Assembly: GCA_034440575.1 (NCBI GenBank)
Contig: JAOTOL010001501.1
Span: forward strand, 1,201,001 to 1,265,000
Origin: Imbricaverruca yamaguchii
Taxonomy: Eukaryota; Arthropoda; Thecostraca; Neoverrucidae
Reading direction: 5' to 3'
DNA: 64,000 nt
Below the pieces are notes generated by a model. It did not search any database. It saw only the letters and a program-made list of their open reading frames with translations, and was not told the DNA's origin. Within the stretch, counting starts at the first letter, position 1. Each line of letters starts with the position of its first letter. Shown here one piece after another: positions 54,991-64,000 of the stretch. The position numbers and the translations under genes are program-made.

Positions 54991-55130
54991 TAAACCCGGC
55001 ACACTGCCATTATAATAAGAGACGTAGTGTGCGAGTTAAGAAGGTAAACCCGGCACACTGCCATTATAAGAGACATAATGTGCGAATGTAGAAGGGAAAC
55101 CCGGCTCACTGCCATTATGACAGACGCAAT
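54991..55130. repeat. 51-54-bp tandem repeat, three copies
   Basis: AAACCCGGCACACTGCCATT followed by ATAAGAGACnTAnTGTGCGA at 54,992, 55,046 and 55,097. It directly follows the 51-bp array, with a unit of similar length but unrelated sequence. Confidence 0.75.
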
Positions 55131-55990
55131 TGCTAATGAAGGAGGCTTCGTTTTACCACAATACGGTACGGTGCAGACGGCTTTGAATAGAAGTTGACCA
55201 GGGGAAAGATCGCAGACAGTACAGTAGCGATTTCCAAGGACTATGAAAAATTGCATAGAAAATATTATGCACCATTCGTGATCATATAGCAAACCAAACG
55301 TGATCTCATATCTTTGGACTGATATGGATGCAGAAAAACAAGGTATCGGGTGAAAAGATTTTCATTCCTTTCCTTCTCACGAGTGGCTGATCTAGGATTT
55401 CGCGAAGAGAGAGAGAGAGAGGCGTAATTATTATGAGGCGCCATTTCTCTGGAACGGGGAGAGGCTCATGGTGCAGGACATTTTAAGGAGTGGTGTCTTC
55501 AGGCCTCCTAAAGGGACACATTTTCGGTAAGAGACGTTTGCAGAAATGCAATACATTTTCGTATCGAATTTCAGCTTTTCGCCGAACAAAATTGCACATG
55601 CACTCTGATCGCCTAGACGGACACCTTTTCCAGTTCAAGGGACATGTTTCGAGTCCTAGGAGAGGGGTCGCCCCTTCACCCCTTGGATTCGTCCCTCCTC
55701 CTGACAGAGTAATGATGGATTTCCAGTCAGGAATTTTCAAAAGAAAACAGTGTTAATGGTAGAAAATTGAGAATATGATACGTGACCTTAAGTAACCAGG
55801 TCACAATATCAAAATAGCGTAAAATGAAACGACTTGCCTGAAGACACAATTGACAATAGCAGGTTAAAAATGTATTGGAGCTCATAACGTTTTCCTTTCT
55901 AGGATGGAGGCCACAATCTTTATTGTCCGTCAATTCCGAGCAAAAGTGGACTTGCATACCAAACTGTTTAGAAATTGCACAGCCACATTA
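55131..55990. other. Unassigned; short (GA)n
   Basis: (GA)n at about 55,407-55,421. No gene recognised. Confidence 0.35.
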
Positions 55991-56014
55991 TACTTGGATG
56001 GCTATTGGTTTTAC

Positions 56015-56114
56015 GACACGTCGACCGTCGTCATGTAGTGTCCCCAATCCCTCACGCCGATTACTCGCGGGTGTCATGTAGTGTCCCCAATCCCTCACGC
56101 CGATTACTCGCGGG
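56015..56114. repeat. Exact 43-bp tandem duplication
   Basis: TCATGTAGTGTCCCCAATCC followed by CTCACGCCGATTACTCGCGGG occurs twice without change, joined by TG, immediately before the tRNA-like sequence. Confidence 0.85.
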
Positions 56115-56123
56115 CGAAGAGTA

Positions 56124-56195
56124 ACGACAGGTGAGACTCGAACCTAAAATCTTTCGATTTTGAGACGGAAAAATTACCCCTATACTACTCGTTTC
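56124..56195 (-). ncRNA. tRNA-like sequence (pseudogene or SINE head)
   Basis: On the minus strand TAGTATAGGGG (56,187-56,177) matches the Pol III A box and GGTTCGAGTCT (56,144-56,134) the B box, about 33 nt apart as in a tRNA. AACGA and TCGTT could form part of an acceptor stem. The T stem and anticodon stem are poorly paired, so it is unlikely to be a functional tRNA. Confidence 0.45.
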
Positions 56196-57103
56196 CGCCA
56201 CATTAGTGATAAAACAGCCCTATAAATGTACCTCGTCGAAATATAACGAGTGCGGTGTTCTTTTGGCCTTTTCCAGTCGTTCGTTGAGTGGGTCTTCTCA
56301 CCCTTGTACATTATGCACTCACAGCTTCCCTTGTCACATGCAGCGTGATATCGGCGCCACCGCTTGCGTGTGCCCTTCCCGATATCCGATTAAATTTGTA
56401 GATTATATTCTCGTGATGCGATACATGGGATGTGCGAACGGTATCTCAGCCGTCAGCATGCCATTGCTATGCTGTAGACGCATTGCTTTTCTCTTGATCT
56501 CTCGTAAGGTATGGCTCATAAATAATCTACCTACTAGCATTCGGAGACGGTTTGCCATTTATTTTTAGCATTTCACCCCATAACGAGTTGGAACACTCCC
56601 GTAACACAACACTGCCGATAAAATGACCATCCTTCTCATCCAATCACATGCTTAAAAAATTTTAGAATATAAATGTAAAAACAAATGCAAAATAAAAACA
56701 GTATTTGAGCAATGTATCGTTTTATGCACATCTTTAGCAATGCTCACACAGCATTGTTACCGTCCCAAATGTTAAGTTAAGCCACATGACCTTAGGGTAT
56801 GACGCCACGATTTCAGAAAGCCCCTAAGTGAAAAATCCGAAAAAGAGAAAATGCCGGGGTTAATAGTTCCGTGACCCATTGTTTTGCACAATTCGAATTA
56901 TTCTTGATTGAGTTAAAGGCTCCTAAAAAACCCTTGTTAGTTGACATGTCAAAAATTCCAGAGGCCGAACTGCTCGTGTGTTGCGCTGATCCTTCAAAGA
57001 AGTGCAGAGGTGGAATTCGCGAATTAAGTAATTCCACACCACTATTTTCATCACAATATAAAATATTGGGACTTTGCGCATACCGATTTCTCGTGGAGTG
57101 GGC
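56196..57103. other. Unassigned sequence
   Basis: Small frames on both strands (120 plus, 126 minus) without recognised domains. Confidence 0.35.
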
Positions 57104-57702
57104 GGGGGCGTTGATTTGTATCCTTTTGTGGGAGCCATGGCCCCACCAATGTTGATCTTGCCCCCCCCCCCCGATGTTGATTTGGGCCCCCAATAAGCCA
57201 TGCTGTTTTTATGTTCATAAGAAAGCTAAAGGAAAAAAAGAAAAAAGAAAACATCATGTAGTATAGAAAACCTAGTTCATATTAACAGAGTATTTTGTAC
57301 TGTAAAGAAACAGATTAGGTTTAGATAGTGGACTGACTCTCCACCTTTTACTGCAAAATTGAAAAGTGTGCAAAAAAACAACAACAAAATAACTGGATTT
57401 CTCTCCACTGTGGAAGTACAACTTGCATCATAAAATGCTGAGATTAGGAGATGCTGATGGATTCAGGGGCGTCAATTTGTACCCTTTTATGGGGGCCATG
57501 GCCCACCAATGTTCATCTTCGCCCCCTCAATGTTGATTTGGGCCCCCCAATAACCACTGCTATATTTATGCTGATAAGAAAGCTAAAGGAAAATATGAAT
57601 AGCACCATGCTACTTAGAATACTTAGTTGATGGCAACTAATACACTTTGTAATGAAATAGAACAGATTTGGATTGGATAGTGGATTGACCATCCACTTCA
57701 TT
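57104..57702. repeat. Two direct copies of a 0.25-kb transposon-end-like unit
   Basis: 57,104-57,352 and 57,464-57,702 share GTTGATTTGTATCCTTTTGT / GTCAATTTGTACCCTTTTAT, GGCCATGGCCC-type text, GTTGATTTGGGCCCCC, AAGAAAGCTAAAGGAAAA and a common end (GGATAGTGGATTGACCATCC). The second starts CAGGGGCGTCAATTTG. A related tip, CAGGGGTGTCGATTTTTT on minus, lies at the right edge of the window (about 63,982), so this is a transposon family. Confidence 0.65.
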
Positions 57703-58087
57703 GAAGACTATCAGTCATTGAGATAGAGGATATACAGGCTATATTTATCTTCAGATCCAACCCATCACACCATAAGCATGATATTTACTTAAGTAGGTAC
57801 CTACCCACCTATATGCCCGATGACAATGAGCATATATTCAATAATATGGGCATCGCAGCCAATAATACCCAATGCATCTGATAGCTTATGATACCAAGAA
57901 AGAAAGAGTGAGCAAGAAGCTGCATGCACACTATTATAATTTCTATTCTCGAAGAAAGCAAGCAGGCAGATAGGTAGTAAGCCATAGCTTACAAGAGTAG
58001 TTATGCAAGGTCATACCTCATCACCAAATAAATGAGATGGCCATAATCACAGAGTCTAAAGTTAACTTTGCGTTGCGATCGACAAAT
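57703..58087. other. Unassigned AT-rich sequence
   Basis: Nothing recognised except short imperfect repeats (GTAGGTACCTACCCACCTA near 57,794). Confidence 0.35.
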
Positions 58088-58096
58088 ATGGCAGAG
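58088..58096 (+). other. Candidate first coding exon (ATGGCAGAG then GTAAGA)
   Basis: AAATATGGCAGAG is directly followed by GTAAGA, a consensus 5' splice site. The AAnATGGC context is a combined YY1-like and initiation motif seen at starts of housekeeping genes. A perfect CRE TGACGTCA lies at 58,153-58,160, just downstream. It would encode Met-Ala-Glu in phase 0. This is a weak, short signal. Confidence 0.25.
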
Positions 58097-58819
58097 GTAA
58101 GACAGTTGTGGCGCAATTGCGCGCAGTGTTGAAGCCGGTGGCCAAACTCATGTGACGTCAATCTGATTCGTTTCTTTTGTACATCATACCTTTAGATATA
58201 TATGCAGATTGATATGGTTATCAAACAACCTGCTGGTATTTAGTGTGGTTCTAAAACGATTTGCTGATATTTAATTCCCAAAGGAACTGTAGATGAAGAA
58301 GTTAGTCGGTACGCTTCAACAAGTCTAGTCCATGTTTTTTTCTTCTGATTTGTGATCAGGGTTTCCATGTTAATACCACATAACTACCATATTTCTCTTC
58401 AAGAAGAGTTGGTTTAGTTTGCATTTATTTATATTTGTATTATACTGTTCTTTGCTTTCTCTGCCCAGGATTGGGGTACCCAATGTTGCATTTATGTCAG
58501 GGGTTGGCATACTTTTCGGAAAATTTACAGCTTAAGGTAATTTCTGATCCCTCAGATTTCTGTAATGCAATGTTTAGAAGTGTGATGAACTTGCTGCGAG
58601 CACTCATTTTGGTAAATTTGTGTTTTAAGGCATTTGATGAATTCTTGAAATTTGTCATTTCAGTGCAATGTTTATGAATGTGACTAAGATAATGCACCAC
58701 TAATTTTTTGTACACATGCCTACTTTTCAGGTGGTAGCAAAATATCACCAAAAAGGGCTTTGAATTAGGTGACAGAATAACAAATAAAAAACAAACAAAA
58801 AACAAATGAAACATAGCAC

Positions 58820-59625
58820 TAACCTAACCTCAATTTGGAAAAAGGAAACCAACACATGCATTTGGAAAATGTCAAGCAGTATATTTTCTTCTTTAATTTT
58901 CTTTTTGTAAACCTAACCCAACCTAACCTAGCCAACATAGCAGCTTAAAAAAAAACTTAATTTTCTTTTTAATTTTGGAAAAGGTTTGCCAAAAATTTAA
59001 ACTTAAAAGACCCAAACTAACCTAACATAAACAAACCTAGCCAATTTGCTTCTTTTACAGAGGAAAATGTTGGTACAAACTTGTCCTGTTACCACCTTAA
59101 AGCACAACAATCCTGTTAGGTTAGGTTCAGTAAGATTCTTTCATTTCTAAAATTTCTAGAAAATAAAATAAATCGCCTGATATTTTTTCACGATTTTGTC
59201 TATACAATTGGTTTCTCCAAAACCAGGTTACGCTATGTTAATTTAGGTTATGCTGTATTTTTAATATATTTATTTTTATGCCATGTTACCTAACTGAAAG
59301 CCCATGTACACAGAAAATGAGTGGTCCCATCAACTTAGTCACATCCCTAAACATTGCATTTGAAATATAAAATTCCAAACATTCATCAAACCCACAAATT
59401 TACCATCCTTTCCTCTGTAAATGCATACTTATAAATTGGGAGTAAAAGTAACACCCAAAAGGGCGTGGAATTAGGTAATGTAGTATAAAACAAAGTTCAA
59501 GAAAAATGTAGGATAACCTTACATAACCTTACATACTTTCCATGCAAGAAATGAAGTGCTTTTCATTCAAATTCTCAAACAAGTATTTTCAACTTAAAAA
59601 ACCTAACCTAACCTAATCTAAACTG
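58820..59625. repeat. Scattered CCTAACC / GGTTAGG motifs
   Basis: AACCTAACCTCAA (58,821), AACCTAACCCAACCTAACCT (58,910), GGTTAGGTTCAG (59,117) and AACCTAACCTAACCTAATCT (59,598) lie in AT-rich intron-like sequence. They resemble the pentanucleotide arthropod telomere repeat. Confidence 0.55.
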
Positions 59626-60016
59626 GCATGAACTCTTTTTTTCCATAATTTTTTTTTTCTCGAATTTTGCTTTTTCAAAATTTTGTTCTTCCTCACAACA
59701 AAGCCTAACCTCTCCTGACTTAACCAGACCTGACCCATTTGCATGCTTCATGGAGGTAAAATGTGTGGAAAACTTGTCTGGTGGTTACCTGAAACTGCAA
59801 TATTGCATGGCTTTTTGGGTCATTTTTCAGTTTATGGTAATCCCTGACTACTTTGATTTTTTAAAATCCAGTATTCATTAATGTGCTGAATATGATGGGA
59901 CCACTCATTTCCTCTGGAGATACACACTTTTCAATTGGGAGGTTAAATGACACCCAAAAAGGGACACATAAATAAGTTGTTTGAACCGTATGTTATATCC
60001 TTTACAGTACTGCTCC

Positions 60017-60093
60017 ATCCACCACCAGCTCCAACCCTGATCAAACTTCAGGAGCGCATCCATCTCCAAAGCAGCCGGCGGAGAAGGTATGTA
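60017..60093 (+). other. Candidate internal exon with strong splice sites
   Basis: TTATATCCTTTACAG before 60,017 is a good 3' splice site and AGAAG|GTATGT near 60,090 a good 5' splice site. The 70-80 bp between them are GC-richer than the flanks and open in one frame, giving LLHPPPAPTLIKLQERIHL and a basic end SSRRRR. Phase-0 joining to the exon at 58,088 meets an early stop, so another exon or another start would be needed. Confidence 0.3.
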
Positions 60094-60281
60094 TTGCAGC
60101 ACAACTACTGTGATCTGAATTCCATGGTATTCATGTTGCCTTATATTCCATCCTTGCCAATCCATGTATCAGATGTTTGACTTTCCTCAAACTGTCTGAA
60201 GAACTTGGGAGTTTAAATGACATGTGAGTGATGAAATAGATTAACTATCCTTGGATTCTTATGTTGCAGCATTGCATTGCA

Positions 60282-63066
60282 CAGTGGCATACCGAATGGG
60301 GGCATTGTGGGCAGTTCCTGACAGGTTGTGGGGTCCACAATAATCCGCCGAGTTCAGGAAAAAATGCGTCATGCTCCCGAGAAATTCCCCTTGGTCCCCA
60401 AAAATCGCACCGTGGCTCAGAAATTCGCATTGGGTGTCCCCAAAAAGTCGCGCAGAAGCCCCTGATAATGACGCTGGGACCTCAGAAGTCTGATCCTGGG
60501 TGTTGTGGTGTTCACGAAAATCACGACGGGGCCACAAACGGTCAGGGCTGTGCCCCGTGAAAATCACGCTGACCCTTTGGGTACCACGAATTCTCCTTCT
60601 GGCTCCTGGAAATCATTAGATGCATGGCAGGTCACACCGGGGCTTTAGAAGTCTCCCTGGGGTCACCCAACAAATGAAGCCGGGAAACGAAAAACAGGCC
60701 GGACACGAAAAATCACTCTTGGATCTAAAGGTTCCACAACAATGGCTCCAATGTTCATAAAATATGTTGCCTCCCTCCCCCAAAAAAGTGTCGTAGCCAC
60801 TAAAACTAGCGGAAGGTATCAAAACAAGTGACCACGGTGCCCAGAAAATCGCACTTAGACCAAACAATTCAGGCTGCTTCATTTGAAAATCTCGCTGGGG
60901 CCAAAACGCCGCGCCGGAGCCCCACACGTCGCATCTGGCTTCCCAAGAACCAATATCTACCCGGAATAGTACCCTGCGAGCATCGTCACCCTGCGAGCAG
61001 AAAAATTGCGTCAACGATCCACAATAAGAAGGCGTCGGACCCAGGAAAAGATCCTGCTGGGGCAAGGAAAAAAACGAGGCACCGCGAGCCCGAATAATCG
61101 TACTGGGGCCCAAAAATATCCTGCAGGGAGCTTACAGAAAATAGATCTGATGCCAAAAATCAAATGGGGACTCTTTTGAGTCGACCCGAGCACCGGAAGC
61201 AAATCAGAATAGGTCGCGAAAGAAAATTACAGAGGGGCCTTTCTCCTCTCGATGGTGCCAGCTGCGGGAAAACAACGCTGAGCAGCCGCAGTGGCGTACC
61301 AAGGGGAAAATGCTGCCCCACACCCTCAAGTGGTATGCTCCCAAGAATCGCGCCGGTTCCCCAAAAAACGCGCTGGGCCCCATAAATTCGCATCAGGGGC
61401 CGGAATTCGTGTATGGAGCTGTGAATGCAGTGGGCACCGTAACACTAACACCAGGCTCCCTAAAATTTGCATCTGATTCCACCAAAATCGCGCTGGGGCG
61501 GAGCTAATTGCAACACGCCCTGATAACTCGCGACGATACCCCCAAATATCGCGTACTGGACCCAGAATTCCGGCGGTAGTACCAAATTTGAGTCGAGGCA
61601 TCACAAATACTCCTCTGTAAGCACAGCGTGGCCCCACAAAACATATCTGAACTCGATAAAAAGTAAGCCGGTGCCCTCTAAAATAAGGAGAAATTCCTAA
61701 GAATATATGTCCGAATCAGGAAAATTACTCCTAAGCTCCAAGCATGCCCCAGATGCCTAAAAAAATAGCGTACGGCCACGAAAAAAAACGCACAGGATTT
61801 GACAAATTGCGGCGAGACACGTAGCGCCAGGTGCCAGAGAAATCAGGCCAAGACTCGGACTTTAAAAAAAGAATTCAGAAGTCACGAAAAGTTGCGTCGA
61901 ACCCAGAAAACTGTTCCGAGTCCCCCGGAACTATGCACCTGGTAACGAAATGTCGCACCGTGACCCCGGAAATTATACCGAAGGAACCAAGGTTACGCTG
62001 GGGTTCCGCAAATGTGCGATAAATAAACGCCTCAAATAAACAGCGAAGCCCTGAGGGCACAACGGGAGGCCGAAAATGCGCCGGGCCCTCCAAAGCCCGT
62101 GTTTCGCAAAAAGCGGCAGGGCCTTAAAATATGGTTGAACCTCAAAAAGCGAATTGGTCGTAAAAGGGAACAAAAAGACCGGGCACGAAATAAAAACATC
62201 GGGGTCTTCGAAAACGCACCGATGCCTCAAGCATGCCACCGCTGTATAAAAAAGCAACAAAGCTCTAAAAAGTAGCCGGGTCTCAAATATGTGCCAGGCC
62301 TCTACAAAATTGGCTGGAGCTCTAAAACACATCCACGGGCGAATAAAAAAAAAACAACGGGTAAAACAGCGAACACCTAGCTAGGGTCTCGGCTCGGTGG
62401 ACAATCTTGGAGCATATTTGAACTAAGATATGAGGTGCATCAAAGCTCAGTGCATCATAATTTCTTAACCACGAGCAAATGTGGGAAGAAGAAAACTAAT
62501 ACACGGAATTGAATTCATCGAATTTTTTAAGCGAGCCGCCATACCAGTAAATCCACATGCCCAATATGGCACAAGACTATCATGTGACAGCCATTAGCAA
62601 AACGTTGGAGACCTAGCAGAAACTGGAGAAGCGCACGTAGTGTGGCGGATACGCCGAGTGCGCAATGTGCGCAAGGTGCGCAAGATACATGTGCACGACT
62701 GTTGGCGTTTTAGCGACCCTGCGTGAGTAATCGGAATGCCTGAAATCGGAAAATTTTACATTTTTGCGATTTGTATCGGTGTAATTTCAGCAGTGTGGGG
62801 TGACTTATCAAGGGGTACGAACACAATATCCTTTGAACAGGATCGAGGAGTTCGTGTTGAAATCTGGTGATTCAGAAATGATGGTGGCAGATTTGGCCCC
62901 CTCGACAGGGCAGCTAAGTTGGTCAGTAATTATTCTTTAAAAATAAAATAAAATAGTATGTCACTGACAAAAATAGTGGTCCGTGGACGATTAAACAAAT
63001 TGGAGTCTGTGCGACAATTCAACATCAGTTTGCCCACCCCCATCGCAAATCCTAGGTACGCCACTA
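60282..63066 (+). mobile_element. hAT-like non-autonomous element filled by degenerate array
   Basis: Left tip CAGTGGCATACCGAATGGGG at 60,282; right tip read on minus TAGTGGCGTACCTAGGATTT from 63,066. Flanking 8-mers GCATTGCA and CCATGGCA agree at 6 of 8. The interior has a degenerate array (AAAATCGCACCGTGGC, AAATCGCACTTAGACC, AAATCGCGCTGGGGC) to about 62,340, then Q-S1-S2 blocks (62,430-62,940) in direct orientation, as in the 42.4-45.4 kb copy. A second tip-like CAGTGGCGTACCAAGGGGAA occurs inside at about 61,281. No transposase frame is present. Confidence 0.6.
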
Positions 63067-63109
63067 CCATGGCATGATATAATTTGACCTGTTGATGGCC
63101 CTGATCCGC

Positions 63110-63256
63110 CGCATTGGACTCAACAGCCCCGGTCCGCCGCAGTGGACGGCGTGCTCTGCGACCCTGGTCCTCCACAGTGGACGGTGTGCTCCTGGGCACT
63201 CGTCCGCCACAGTATACGGTGTGCTCCGCAGCCCTGGTTCGCCACAGTGGACTTCA
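63110..63256. repeat. 35-bp minisatellite, four copies
   Basis: CAGTGGACGGTGTGCT recurs at 63,140, 63,175, 63,210 (CAGTATACGG) and 63,245. Unit 35 bp with CCTGGTCCnCCA text between. Confidence 0.75.
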
Positions 63257-64000
63257 TGGTTGGAGGAAACGGGCTTTTCCTGGATTTTTCCCATCCGTAG
63301 CATGATCCTCCTCACAAAATCATTATCAGTGTTTTCCATTTGGACGTTTCATGGTGTTATTCGACAAGGACTTGCCCTGTGATAAAGTGCTCCAGCTTCA
63401 CTGGAAACTGCAAAGTGATGTTCTGATGTCACAGGTGTGGATGAAAATATCCTCCCCGACCCTGAAATCGCCCAATCACGATTTTGGCTTCGCCTCTCCC
63501 TAATGTTAGGCGCCAAGGAAATACTTTCACCGATTGTCGTCACAGTTCAGGTCTGCTGTGCTCCGATACTCCATCAAGGCCGGTGTATTTTAACCTGCAT
63601 CTAATCGCTGAAACATTTTTATTTAAGCCAGTGTGTGCTTGTTGGTTTGTGGAGTGAGGGGAAGGCGCTGACGGTGACGATGACGATATATCAGAGCCCA
63701 CTGTGTGAAACTGCAGTCGCATGCCATTACTCAGGGCTGTTATGCTAACATGTACTGTGTACCGCTCTTTTAATCATGTGACTTCACCAGTCATTGGACG
63801 ATTTTCCTCGTTCGTGAGTAAGCTGAATAAACATAAACATACACATCGTCGAATACAAACTCAGAATTTCTGAGATCTCAAAATATAGTGTGCGAAATCC
63901 GATGAGTTTTGTTTGGGGGTTGGGGAGGTACGTGCGTTGGCACTTCGCCCCCCCCAATGTTTTTAAAAAATCGACACCCCTGGGAGCGAACCAGTTCACG
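63257..64000. other. Unassigned; transposon tip at right edge
   Basis: No gene. CGCCCCCCCCAATGTTTTTA and ATCGACACCCCTG at about 63,946-63,982 is the inverse of CAGGGGTGTCGATTTTT, the end of a transposon whose body lies to the left. A partner tip was not found with confidence. Confidence 0.4.

Noticed and set aside
53270..55292. Open frames of 617, 565 and 498 codons on minus
   Set aside because: Artefact of the 51-bp repeat unit, open in several frames.
56124..56195. Functional tRNA gene
   Set aside because: A and B boxes are good, but the anticodon and T stems do not pair well enough.

Overview
The window looks like a piece of a large, repeat-rich arthropod nuclear genome. The signs are Jockey-type LINE relics with CCHC gag-like ORF1s, a THAP zinc-finger exon, clusters of CCTAACC/GGTTAGG (the arthropod TTAGG-type telomere motif scattered in the interior), long microsatellites, tRNA-like sequences with Pol III boxes, and a near absence of uninterrupted host genes. 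A crustacean or chelicerate is my guess, but the sequence does not settle it. There is no prokaryotic operon structure, and I recognise no CRISPR array and no virus.

Layout. 1-9 kb: a TA-flanked MITE (1.14-2.05 kb), a THAP zinc-finger coding segment on the minus strand (2.26-2.49 kb) with a promoter-like block of two perfect CRE sites and CCAAT boxes, a badly decayed LINE reverse transcriptase (2.96-4.03 kb), and two copies of a piggyBac-like MITE family with TTAA/CCC ends (4.50-5.31 and 7.92-8.74 kb; further copies at 29.48-30.29 and 46.42-46.78 kb). 10-14 kb: a 90-bp minisatellite abutting a 3'-truncated Jockey-like LINE on the minus strand (ORF1, endonuclease, start of RT). 14-32 kb: almost entirely tandem repeats (28, 33, 31, 30, 17, 36 and 21-bp units), a 0.36-kb tandem duplication, hairpins, and GC-rich sequence without a recognisable gene.

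32-46 kb: the most structured part. A foldback element (32.3-34.05 kb) holds a perfect 20-bp hairpin and a nested 282-bp hAT-like MITE with a near-perfect 8-bp target duplication. It is followed by an ORF1-only LINE remnant (34.3-35.46 kb), a transposase-like gene split by a frameshift at a 10-T run (36.74-38.67 kb), and a long inverted-repeat structure whose arms (38.98-39.435 and 44.05-45.42 kb) flank an array of about 20-bp GGAGGCCCCCAGGACGAAAA-like units that becomes steadily more degenerate from left to right.

46-64 kb: a tRNA-derived SINE head, a LINE 3'-end fragment, a foldback element, a long (TG)n tract, a relic LINE RNase H domain, a 51-bp minisatellite of about 1.5 kb, a second copy of the degenerate-array element (60.28-63.07 kb, hAT-like ends), and weak evidence for two host exons (58.09 and 60.02 kb).

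Most long open reading frames in the window are artefacts of tandem repeats whose unit is a multiple of three (36, 48, 51 and 90 bp). The segments with believable coding signal are the THAP exon, the transposase-like gene, and fragments of LINE ORF1, endonuclease, reverse transcriptase and RNase H. Sequence identities and copy numbers quoted here were judged by eye.
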